8,447 nucleotides of DNA from assembly GCA_016763135.1 (NCBI GenBank), contig JAESUI010000237.1, forward strand, positions 1 to 8,447, written 5' to 3'. The notes beneath the pieces were generated by a model, which had not been told where the DNA came from, did not search any database, and saw only the letters and a list, made by a program, of their open reading frames with translations. Source of the DNA: Flavobacteriales bacterium. Lineage in GTDB: Bacteria > Bacteroidota > Bacteroidia > Flavobacteriales_E > Vicingaceae. Shown piece by piece: positions 1 through 8,000 of the stretch (within the stretch, counting starts at the first letter, position 1; every line of letters starts with the position of its first letter). The translations under genes and the position numbers were made by a program.

Positions 1-1076
1 GCTTTAATGATTTTAGCAACTAAAAATAATAGTGCTACATGAAATATCATCCATATCAATCCTATGATTATAAAATCCCAATACTTAACCAGTTCGGATA
101 AATCTATTTTCATACCAATTATTGCTACTAATATGTAAATAAAGACGCTACCCATTTTAGAGGCCCCAACACCTTCTAGTTTCCTCATATTTGTAAATGA
201 CAAGGTTAATCCAAATGTTGTAGCGATAACAACTATCCAGAAAAATTGGCTTGTTAAAACAGTGTCAGATAGTGAAGAAGTAATGGCCCAAGAGCTAAAA
301 ACAGTTGCTAAAAAGTGCGATAATCCTACACCACCAAAAGCAATAGCGAATATTTTAATGAAATCAGTTAATGTGGTTTCTCGCTTAACACTTTCAGTGT
401 ATTTTTCCATGTTATTTTTTAGATTCTCTATAGAAGAGGAGTCTGCTTTTAGCCATTTATCTATTTTATCAGACTTGCCAGCACCGTACAATATGAAAGC
501 CATCCATATATTTGCTACTACTACATCTACCGCCAACATGGCTCCATATTTATCTACATTAAATTGATACAATTCTAACATGGCGGTTTGATTTGCACCT
601 CCACCAATCCAGCTTCCTGCTAATGTCGCTAAACCTCTCCAAACCTCATCAAATCCTGCTCCATCTAAAGTCTCAGGAGAAATTACAGAAGTGGCTAAAA
701 TAGCAAGTGGACCCCCTATAATAATACCTACTGTTGCAGTGAAAAACATAATTAATGCTTTAGGACCTAGTTTTAATATTCCTTTTAAATCTGTACTTAA
801 AGTCATTAATATTAAGGAGGCGGGTAGAAAGTAGTTTTTGGCAATAGGCCATAAGTTTGAAAACTTTGGTGAAATAATATTAAAGGTGCTGAGTAGGGCA
901 GGGAGTAAGTAACACATTAATAATGCAGGAACTATTTTGTAGAACCATTTGAGGTTTTTTAATTGTGAGGTGTAAAAAACAATTCCTAAACAGCACATCA
1001 ATAAACCAAAAACTACAGCATCATCTGTAACAAGTGGGCCATTCATAATCTCAGAAATTTCTGCAGATAATTCCAT
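1..1076 (-). CDS. DUF819 (YjcL-like) family multi-pass membrane protein, C-terminus cut by window edge
   Basis: An uninterrupted minus-strand reading frame starts at the ATG at 1076-1074 and is still open at base 1, giving 358 complete codons. Family members are roughly 380-400 residues from memory, so only the last few dozen are missing. The protein is very hydrophobic, with about ten membrane segments in two halves joined by a charged loop at about residues 200-238. The first half carries the hallmark GSWIGGGANQTAM at residues 154-166. The second half carries LEGVGASKMGS (300-310) and IGMKIDL (320-326), matching the pattern of DUF819 proteins. These are inner-membrane proteins resembling carboxylate or peptide transporters, but no substrate is established to my knowledge. 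The start lies 2 nt after the stop of the amidohydrolase gene, implying the same transcript and probable translational coupling. The family call is strong; transport of a product or substrate of the neighbouring hydrolase is inference only. Confidence 0.88.
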   Translation of the reverse strand, partial: MELSAEISEIMNGPLVTDDAVVFGLLMCCLGIVFYTSQLKNLKWFYKIVPALLMCYLLPALLSTFNIISPKFSNLWPIAKNYFLPASLILMTLSTDLKGILKLGPKALIMFFTATVGIIIGGPLAILATSVISPETLDGAGFDEVWRGLATLAGSWIGGGANQTAMLELYQFNVDKYGAMLAVDVVVANIWMAFILYGAGKSDKIDKWLKADSSSIENLKNNMEKYTESVKRETTLTDFIKIFAIAFGGVGLSHFLATVFSSWAITSSLSDTVLTSQFFWIVVIATTFGLTLSFTNMRKLEGVGASKMGSVFIYILVAIIGMKIDLSELVKYWDFIIIGLIWMIFHVALLFLVAKIIK

Positions 1077-1078
1077 AG

Positions 1079-2797
1079 TTATTTTTTTAGTGTAAATACA
1101 TTTTCTCCGTTAATAAAAGTTTGAACAACTTTTACTTTTAGAATTTTTTCTTCTTGTGCCTCAATTATATCGTTATTTAAAATTACGAAATCTGCAGCTT
1201 TACCAACTTCTAAACTACCTTTTTCGTTTTCTTCAAAGTTTGAAATAGCGGCCCAAATGGTCATTCCCTTCAGTGCTTCTTTTCTGCTTAACGCATTCTC
1301 CATTTGGTAACCTTTATCAGGAAATCCTTTACTGTCTTTCCTAACAACTGCAGCGTAAAAAGTAGCAATAGGACTAATCCCTTCAACAGGGAAATCGGTT
1401 CCTAAAGCAATAATTCCATTCTGTTTTAGTAAGTCTTTATAGGCATAAGCCCCTTTAATACGTTTATTTCCTAGTCTATCTTTGGCCCAGTACATATCTG
1501 ATGTGGCATGAGTAGACTGTATGGATGGAATTATGGTATAAGTTTTGAATTTCTCAAAATCATTGGGATGAATAACTTGTGCATGTTCAATTCTCCAACG
1601 TTTGTCATTTACTCCTTTTAATACTTTTCCGTAAACATCTAATATCATTCTATTAGCTGAATCTCCAATACAATGAGTATTCATCTGAAATCCTTTTTCA
1701 TAAATTAAGGGAGCGTATTTATTAAAGAAATCGGTTTCATTTATAAGTAGGCCATAATATTCAGATTTAATATCAGAATAAGGACTAATTAAACATGCTC
1801 CTCTTGATCCAAGAGCTCCATCAGCATAAAATTTAAATGAACAAACACTAAGTTTATCGGTTTTATAAGGACCTTTTTTTAGGTAATAAGTAAGCATTTC
1901 TTCATTGCCTGTTATCATAGCATAAACTTTCATTTTAAGTTTACCTTGCTGTTGTAGTTGGTCTATTAAATCTATAGTGTCTTTGGTTAAACCAGCATCA
2001 TCAACAGTTGTAATTCCTACTTCAAATAATTTGTGCTGGGCATTTAATAATGCAATTTCTAATGATTTTTTTGAAGGTTGAGGAATAATGCTACTTACCA
2101 ATTGAACAGCATTATCAATTAGAATTCCGGTTGGTTTTGGTTGGTAATTGTTCAAAGTGTTTTCTAACAACAAGGTTTTATTGCTCGTCAGAATATTATC
2201 TTCATTTTGATTAATGTTAAAAGTAATGATACCACCATCAATTTTAGTTTTATATGTAATGTTGGCTCTTCTTAATGCTTCTCCATTTACTATAGCTGCA
2301 TGACCATCTATTCTAGCCAAAAAGACGGGGCGAGTAGGGAATAAGCTATCTAATTTTTCTTTCGTAGGAAATTCTTTTACCTCCCAATCATTTTGATCCC
2401 AGCCTCTACCAACTATCCATTCATTATCATTTTTTGAAGCGTATTTAACCACTCTTTCAATTACTTCATCAAAAGATGTTGTGCCTACTAAATTAACTCT
2501 TTTAAGATTTATTGCATAACCTACAAAATGGCAATGAGCATCTATGAATCCAGGGTAAATAGCTTGTTTTTTTGCATCTATTACTTGCTTTGCTGAATAC
2601 TCATTTAAAATTTCATGTTCAGGGCCAATGGCTATGATTTTACCATCCTTTATAACCATAGCCTCCTCAATATCAAATAAATCGTTTACAGTATATATTT
2701 TGGCATTGTGAATAATTAAATCAGCTTGTTTAGCTTCGGAGCAACCCATTACTGTTAATATAATGAATAAACAAAAGAGTTTAAATATTTGATTCAT
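1079..2797 (-). CDS. Lipoprotein amidohydrolase, YtcJ-like (Amidohydro_3) family
   Basis: This 572-residue protein is a metal-dependent hydrolase of the amidohydrolase superfamily, expected to cleave an amide or related bond in an unidentified small molecule. The N-terminus is a lipoprotein signal: hydrophobic residues 5-17, then the lipobox VMGC with the lipidated cysteine at C19, so the enzyme should sit on the periplasmic side, membrane-anchored. The N-terminal beta-sandwich segment (LIIHNAKIYTVND, 27-39) is followed by the metal-binding DAHCH with H88 and H90, GRGWDQNDW (130-138), RIDGH (162-166), FYADGALGSRG (323-333), THCIGD with H375, RIEHAQ with H405, and GTDFPVE with the probable catalytic D468. 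All expected superfamily motifs are present and the length is typical for the family (about 530-580). The ATG overlaps the TGA of the upstream gene by 4 nt, and the next gene begins 2 nt past the stop. The specific substrate cannot be read from sequence. Family members include N-substituted formamide deformylase-like enzymes, but that name should not be transferred. Confidence 0.95.
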   Translation of the reverse strand: MNQIFKLFCLFIILTVMGCSEAKQADLIIHNAKIYTVNDLFDIEEAMVIKDGKIIAIGPEHEILNEYSAKQVIDAKKQAIYPGFIDAHCHFVGYAINLKRVNLVGTTSFDEVIERVVKYASKNDNEWIVGRGWDQNDWEVKEFPTKEKLDSLFPTRPVFLARIDGHAAIVNGEALRRANITYKTKIDGGIITFNINQNEDNILTSNKTLLLENTLNNYQPKPTGILIDNAVQLVSSIIPQPSKKSLEIALLNAQHKLFEVGITTVDDAGLTKDTIDLIDQLQQQGKLKMKVYAMITGNEEMLTYYLKKGPYKTDKLSVCSFKFYADGALGSRGACLISPYSDIKSEYYGLLINETDFFNKYAPLIYEKGFQMNTHCIGDSANRMILDVYGKVLKGVNDKRWRIEHAQVIHPNDFEKFKTYTIIPSIQSTHATSDMYWAKDRLGNKRIKGAYAYKDLLKQNGIIALGTDFPVEGISPIATFYAAVVRKDSKGFPDKGYQMENALSRKEALKGMTIWAAISNFEENEKGSLEVGKAADFVILNNDIIEAQEEKILKVKVVQTFINGENVFTLKK

Positions 2798-4104
2798 AGT
2801 ATTTTATTGAGGAAAGAATGTTTTGTTTTAATTTTTTCCAAATCTACTAATAGTAAGAGTGAAATCAATAATAAAATTAGCCCTGGAATTTTGTATCGAA
2901 TTATAGCGCCAAAAACTGGGGTAGTTAATCCAATTAATGAAAACAATCCAAACACAAAAATTAAATTAAATAACAATATGTTTTTTTGTGCTGCACGTAT
3001 TCTTTTTCTAAAGAATACAGCAATTATCGAAAAAGTAATAATGAGTAGATTTTCAAAAGCACTTAGCCAAACAAATAAAGAATTACACTCCCATAAAAAA
3101 GGCCTTATAACAGTGTTTAAAAGTGCGTTAGGAATAGTTGCTAATACAGAAAACCCGTCAGTTAATTCAGGAATTAGAATACCACTATTAGTAGGGACTT
3201 CAGCAACGAACCGAGAAAATGTTTGTTGTTTTTTTGCAATTTGAGATATAAAATCTAACTGTGCATCGATTAATGGAGCAACATAGATAGCCATAACAAA
3301 GAGTATGGAGGCAATGATGTACCCATAGATCGGTTTTTTTAGTTGCAAAAAACGATTGATTAGATATCCTAAACATGGAATTAGTAGGGCGATAATTATA
3401 TAGAGTTTGGTATAGATAATGAGTGTAAATCCTACGATAATTAATAAAAGATAGGAGATTTTAAAATCTGATATAATCTTAAATAGGTTCTGTATTAATA
3501 ATCCTAATCCAAAAAAAATGATACTTTCTTTAAGTAAGCCAGACCCCCAAAATAAAACAGAAGGGATAAGGAATACAATGTAAAATAACACTTTTTCCTT
3601 ATTTTGTAATACAACTTTAAAAGCTTTAAATAAAGCAGTTAATCCAATTAAAGAAATAAAATTAATGAAGACATTGTGCACTTGTAAATTTCCAAAAGAG
3701 AACAATCTTACAAAAGCGTTAAAGCGGATAATAATATGGCTATCACTAATTAAATTATTAGAATAAGGTCTTGTCCAGTGATTCATATACTGATAATAAT
3801 TAGCCGTAAAGTAGCTGTGATCATAATCAATTCCTAATAACATTTTAAAATAATCGATAGGGTTTGATTTTAATGCATTGAACATCACTAGGCTGTCATC
3901 AAAATATTTAAAAATATCGGCTGTATCTCTATTGGTATAATACTTTGTGTATATAATGGTAAGTAATATGCTTAGAATTACTTTAATTCCAAAAATAGTA
4001 ATAAACCAATGTTGAGGTATATGGCTATCCCTAAAAAAAGACATTTTGCTAATTAAAAAGCAAAATATGATGAAGTAAAATATGCTCAATAAAAATTCAA
4101 CCAT
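2794..4104 (-). CDS. Multi-pass membrane protein of unknown function, possibly GT-C or polysaccharide-polymerase-like
   Basis: The gene encodes 436 residues with about 11-12 hydrophobic segments: roughly 3-20, 33-53, 142-162, 171-187, 189-208, 217-250 (two), 261-278, 350-365, 377-395 and 399-422. A long hydrophilic stretch follows the second segment (about 54-135). It contains an acidic cluster, ADIFKYFDD (62-70), and many aromatic residues. A second polar loop spans about 280-325. Residues 181-193 (PSVLFWGSGLLKE) lie in a membrane segment and recall a motif seen in some polysaccharide-related membrane proteins. Acidic residues early in a first extracytoplasmic loop also fit the general plan of GT-C glycosyltransferases. 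These are resemblances, not a family assignment; I do not recognise a named family. It is first in the three-gene minus-strand cluster and its TGA overlaps the next ATG (ATGA). The start at 4104 was chosen because it is the first ATG and opens directly into a hydrophobic segment. An opposite-strand frame at 2789-3244 is a shadow of it. Confidence 0.85.
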   Translation of the reverse strand: MVEFLLSIFYFIIFCFLISKMSFFRDSHIPQHWFITIFGIKVILSILLTIIYTKYYTNRDTADIFKYFDDSLVMFNALKSNPIDYFKMLLGIDYDHSYFTANYYQYMNHWTRPYSNNLISDSHIIIRFNAFVRLFSFGNLQVHNVFINFISLIGLTALFKAFKVVLQNKEKVLFYIVFLIPSVLFWGSGLLKESIIFFGLGLLIQNLFKIISDFKISYLLLIIVGFTLIIYTKLYIIIALLIPCLGYLINRFLQLKKPIYGYIIASILFVMAIYVAPLIDAQLDFISQIAKKQQTFSRFVAEVPTNSGILIPELTDGFSVLATIPNALLNTVIRPFLWECNSLFVWLSAFENLLIITFSIIAVFFRKRIRAAQKNILLFNLIFVFGLFSLIGLTTPVFGAIIRYKIPGLILLLISLLLLVDLEKIKTKHSFLNKIL

Positions 4105-4134
4105 AACATTTGAGGAAAATAAAAGTAGTTAAAA

Positions 4135-4160
4135 TTGATGTCTTTAAAAATGTATTTTTG
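4135..4160 (+). promoter_or_regulatory. Candidate Bacteroidota-type promoter for nth
   Basis: TATTTTTG at 4153-4160 matches the Bacteroidota -7 consensus TAnnTTTG at every fixed position. A TTG occurs at 4135-4137, but the spacer is only 15 nt, shorter than the usual 19-21 or so, so the -33 element is weak. The -7 box ends 5 nt before the nth ATG. Transcription from it would begin at or within a few bases of the start codon, giving a leaderless or almost leaderless message. No convincing counterpart was found on the minus strand for the divergent membrane-protein gene; the best -7 look-alikes there have one mismatch and no -33 partner. Confidence 0.4.
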
Positions 4161-4165
4161 TTATT

Positions 4166-4801
4166 ATGAATAAGAAAGAACGTTATCGATTATTTGTAGA
4201 ATATTTTAGTAAGCATCAGCCGGAGGCAGAAACTGAATTAGATTATTCAAATCCATATGAATTATTGGTTGCAGTAATTTTATCTGCACAATGCACTGAT
4301 AAAAGAGTGAATATTGTCACCAAAGATTTATTTAAACGATTCCCTGAGGCAGACTCATTAGCTGAAGCAGATGTAGCAGAAGTGTTTGAATACATTAAAA
4401 GTATAAGTTACCCCAATAATAAATCAAAGTATTTAGTAGGGATGGCTAAGATGTTGATGAAAGATTTTAATAATGTTGTTCCATCTGATGTGGATGATTT
4501 ACAAAAAATGCCAGGAGTAGGAAGGAAAACAGCTAATGTAATTGCAAGTGTTATTTACAATGTGCCAGTTATGGCTGTCGATACTCATGTTTTTAGAGTG
4601 TCCGCAAGGGTCGGTTTAACTACTAATGCAAAAACACCATTAGAAGCAGAGATACAACTGGTAAAACACATTCCAAAAGAAGTAATTAACCTTTCACATC
4701 ATTGGTTAATTTTACATGGCAGGTATGTTTGTCAGGCGAGGAAACCTAAGTGTGATGAATGTCAAATTACCCATTTTTGCAAGTACATAAATAAAGGTTA
4801 G
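4166..4801 (+). CDS. nth: Endonuclease III (DNA glycosylase / AP lyase)
   Basis: This cytoplasmic base-excision repair enzyme removes oxidised pyrimidines from DNA and cuts the backbone at the abasic site by beta-elimination. The 211-residue length equals that of the E. coli enzyme. The helix-hairpin-helix DNA-binding element MPGVGRKTANV spans 115-125 and holds the catalytic lysine K121 (E. coli K120). The catalytic aspartate is D139 in VDTHV (E. coli D138). The C-terminal iron-sulfur loop has C189-x6-C196-x2-C199-x5-C205, exactly the spacing expected for a [4Fe-4S] cluster. The N-terminal LLVAVILSAQCTD (33-45) is also typical. Nothing is missing, so the enzyme should be active. It is divergently placed from the membrane-protein cluster across a 61-bp gap and appears to be transcribed alone; the next gene on the same strand begins 199 nt downstream. 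No Shine-Dalgarno sequence is visible before the ATG. MutY-type adenine specificity is unlikely given the short length and lack of a C-terminal MutT-like domain. Confidence 0.98.
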   Translation: MNKKERYRLFVEYFSKHQPEAETELDYSNPYELLVAVILSAQCTDKRVNIVTKDLFKRFPEADSLAEADVAEVFEYIKSISYPNNKSKYLVGMAKMLMKDFNNVVPSDVDDLQKMPGVGRKTANVIASVIYNVPVMAVDTHVFRVSARVGLTTNAKTPLEAEIQLVKHIPKEVINLSHHWLILHGRYVCQARKPKCDECQITHFCKYINKG

Positions 4802-5000
4802 AACTCTAATTTTATTTTTAATAAATAGCTGTAAATCAGAAAGTAATATGGTTATTTTGTTCTCTTGGAAGTAAATATTCTAGGTTTCTCTTAGCTATAC
4901 TATTGTGATTATAATGTATCTTGTAAGTTGATTTAAACAGATGCAACTTTTTTTGATGAAAAACGTCTTAAAATGGTTACTCCTTAAACAAGATTAAGCT
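4802..5000 (+). promoter_or_regulatory. Intergenic spacer between nth and the large secreted-protein gene, with a weak promoter candidate
   Basis: This 199-nt AT-rich stretch has no supported gene. The best promoter candidate is TTTG at 4856-4859, then 21 nt, then TAGGTTTC at 4881-4888, which matches TAnnTTTG except for the last base. It would give a 5' leader of roughly 105 nt for the gene at 5001. A second one-mismatch box (TACTATTG, 4898-4905) lacks a -33 partner. No convincing hairpin plus T-run terminator for nth was found: the T-run at about 4948-4954 is followed by AAAAACGT, but the imperfect A/T-only pairing is not a persuasive stem. Bases before the ATG at 5001 show no Shine-Dalgarno sequence, as is common in this phylum. 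Confidence 0.25.
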
Positions 5001-8000
5001 ATGAAATTTAAACAAATAATTTTATCAATTCCATTTTTGATTTTTTCGGTAATTGTTTTCGGGCAAGTTCAAGAAGCGAGTTTTGATTTTAATGAAAATA
5101 AAGGGCAACTTGATGAATCGGTAAAATATCATTGCAAATTGCATATTGGAGATATCTATTTTAAAGACAATCAATTTTCATTTGATTTATTTTCTGCTCA
5201 AGAATTAGGTGATTTTCATGATCATAAACACAATAAGACTGTTGAAAATGCTCATTCAGGTCATTCTCAGATACTAAACAAGCATGTTTATAACATGAAG
5301 TTTTTAGGTGCAAATTCAAATAATAATATTATTCCTTCTAAAAAGAATAAATATTATAGGAATTATTTTGTCGGCAATAATTCAGATAGATGGGCATCTA
5401 ATGTTCAGTCCTATCAAAAACTTGGCTACCAGAACATGTACAATGGAATAGACATAAATATATATAGTGTTAATAATCATCTTAAATACGATTTTATTGT
5501 TGCTGTAGGAGCAAATACTGAGAATATTAAAGTTGAGTATGAAGGAGTAAAGAATATAAAATTAGTAAATGGTGATTTAGAAATTATTTTATCTAATGGA
5601 GTAGTAAAAGAATTAAAGCCTTATGCCTATCAAATTATTGATGATATACAACATGAAGTTATTTGTGAGTTTATCTTAGAGGGTAACATTTTAAGTTACA
5701 ATTTCCCGAAAGGCTATGACGCTGATAAAAAATTAGTTATCGATCCAACATTAGTGTTTGCTACTTTATCAGGATCTTCAACTGATAATTGGGGGTTTAC
5801 AGCAACTTATGATAATGATGGTAATTTTTATGCAGGAAGTATTGCTTTGGGGACAGGTACTGGTCCGAACTTTGGAAATACTGCAAATTACCCTGTTACA
5901 GGAGGGAGTTATCAAACAACTTTTGCAGGGTTCGTTGATGTTGCTATCTCTAAATTTTCAGCAAACGGTAGTGCCTTAATATATTCCACTTATATTGGAG
6001 GTAGCCAAATAGAAGAACCTCATAGTTTAATTGTTGATAATCAAGACAATTTAGTAATCATGGGAGCAACTTCTTCCATTGATTTCCCTGTAGGACCAAG
6101 TGCGTATCAAAGTTCTTTTGGAGGAGGGAGTTTCTTATCAAATTTAGATGGAATTAACTGGAATAATGGGTCGGATATTTTTATTACCAAATTGGATGCT
6201 TCCGGAAGTGCTTTGATTGGAAGTACATATCTTGGTGGGTCAGGAAACGATGGTTTGTCTTTGGATGGTCAACTAAATTTTAATTATGCTGATCATGCAC
6301 GAGGAGAAGTAATTCTTGATAATAGTAATAATATCTATATTGCTTCTTGTACAAATTCAGCTAATTTTCCAACAACAGGATCTAGTCATAGCCAATCTTT
6401 ATCCGGTGGATATGATGGTGTAGTGTCTAAGCTAAACCCAACATTATCTAATTTAACATGGAGTACTTATATAGGAGGAACAGCTGGTGATGCAGCATAT
6501 TCTATTAGAGTTGATACAGTTAATAATAAGACTTTTATTTGTGGAGGTACTGTGAGTAATGATATTGGAGCTACAGTTGGTGTAGTTGGCCCAGCGTATT
6601 TGGGAGCAGTAGATGGGTATATTGCGAAATTTGATAATACAAATGGGGCTTTAGATGCGTTAACTTATATTGGAACAAATGCATATGATCAATCTTATAT
6701 TATTGAGGTAGATCAATATCAAGATATATATGTTGTTGGTCAAACAAAAGGCGCTTACCCTGTTAGCCCTTTAACTTATAATAATGCTGGATCGGCTCAA
6801 TTTATTCATAAAATAAACAATGATTTAACGGTTACCGATTTTAGTACTGTTTTTGGGGATGGATCAAATATTACAATAGACATTTCTATTACTGCTTTTT
6901 TAGTGGATAATTGTGATAATATTTATGTTAGTGGCTGGGGAGGAAATGTAAGTCCTGCTCAAGAGGGAAATACTTTTGGTTTGCCAATTACAGCTAATGC
7001 TATCCAGCCAACTACTGATGGTAGTGATTTTTACTTTATTGTATTAGATAGAGATGCTCAAAGTTTGTTGTATGCAACATACTATGGAAGTCCTTCGGCC
7101 TTAGAGCACGTTGATGGAGGAACCAGCCGGTTTGATAAAAATGGAACAATATATCAAGCAGTATGTGCTGCATGTGGGGGGAATAATTTCCCTACTACCC
7201 CTGGAGCTTATTCAACTGTAAATGGTGCATCAAACTGTAATTATGGAGGGATAAAGATCGATTTGGATTTTCAAGGTGTTATCGCAAATGCAAACCCTCC
7301 AACAAATCAAACACTTTGTGGAGCTCCGTATAATTTAACATTTTCTGCAGGTAGTCCAGCACCACCAAATAACTATTGGGATTTTGGAGATTTAGTAGGA
7401 ACTGCTTTTGACGATAACAATCCAACTTACACTTATCAAGATACAGGAACATATATTGTGATGTATGTAGCAATAGATTCATCAACTTGTAATATATCAG
7501 ATACGGTATATTTTAATGTTACAGTGATTCAGAATGACTCCCTAGATGCTACATTTAGTTTTCCGCCACCAGAACCTTGTGCAGATAGTATGTTGGTTCA
7601 ACTAAATTTTACTGGTTCTGGAGCAGATTCTTTATTTTGGGATATGGGTAATGGGATAACTTTTGAAGGTGATACATCGATTACTTATTATTATACTACA
7701 CCAGGTACTTATATAATTACTTTTGAGGCCTACGATACATTATGTAATAACTTTTATACCATAACCGATACAGTTGAATTTAATCCTGTATTTACTACTG
7801 TAAACGCAAATCCACCACCACCTGTGCTGCTATGTGGACAGCCTTATATAGTTACTTTTAATGGGAATTCACCTGCGCCACCAAACAGTTATTGGGATTT
7901 TGGTGATGGAATTGGAACTGCTACAAATGATAATAATCCATCGTATACCTATAATTTACCCGGTGCATATAATGTAATGTATGTGGTGATAGATTCTTCA

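Noticed and set aside
262..567. Plus-strand open frame of 101 codons
   Set aside because: It is antisense to the DUF819 gene, whose frame is continuous and carries family motifs across this stretch.
2789..3244. Plus-strand open frame of 151 codons
   Set aside because: It lies wholly inside the well-supported membrane-protein gene on the other strand, shows no domain signature and has atypical composition; it is an antisense shadow.
4940..4970. Possible rho-independent terminator after nth (T-run followed by an A-run)
   Set aside because: The two arms do not pair exactly, the stem would be nearly all A/T, and the T-run precedes rather than follows the stem.
5758..5979. Plus-strand open frame of 73 codons in another frame of the secreted-protein gene
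   Set aside because: The leucine- and glutamine-rich product is an out-of-frame reading of a Gly/Thr-rich repeat region; the main frame is uninterrupted.
7279..7485. Minus-strand open frame of 68 codons
   Set aside because: It is antisense to the first PKD domain and has no independent support.
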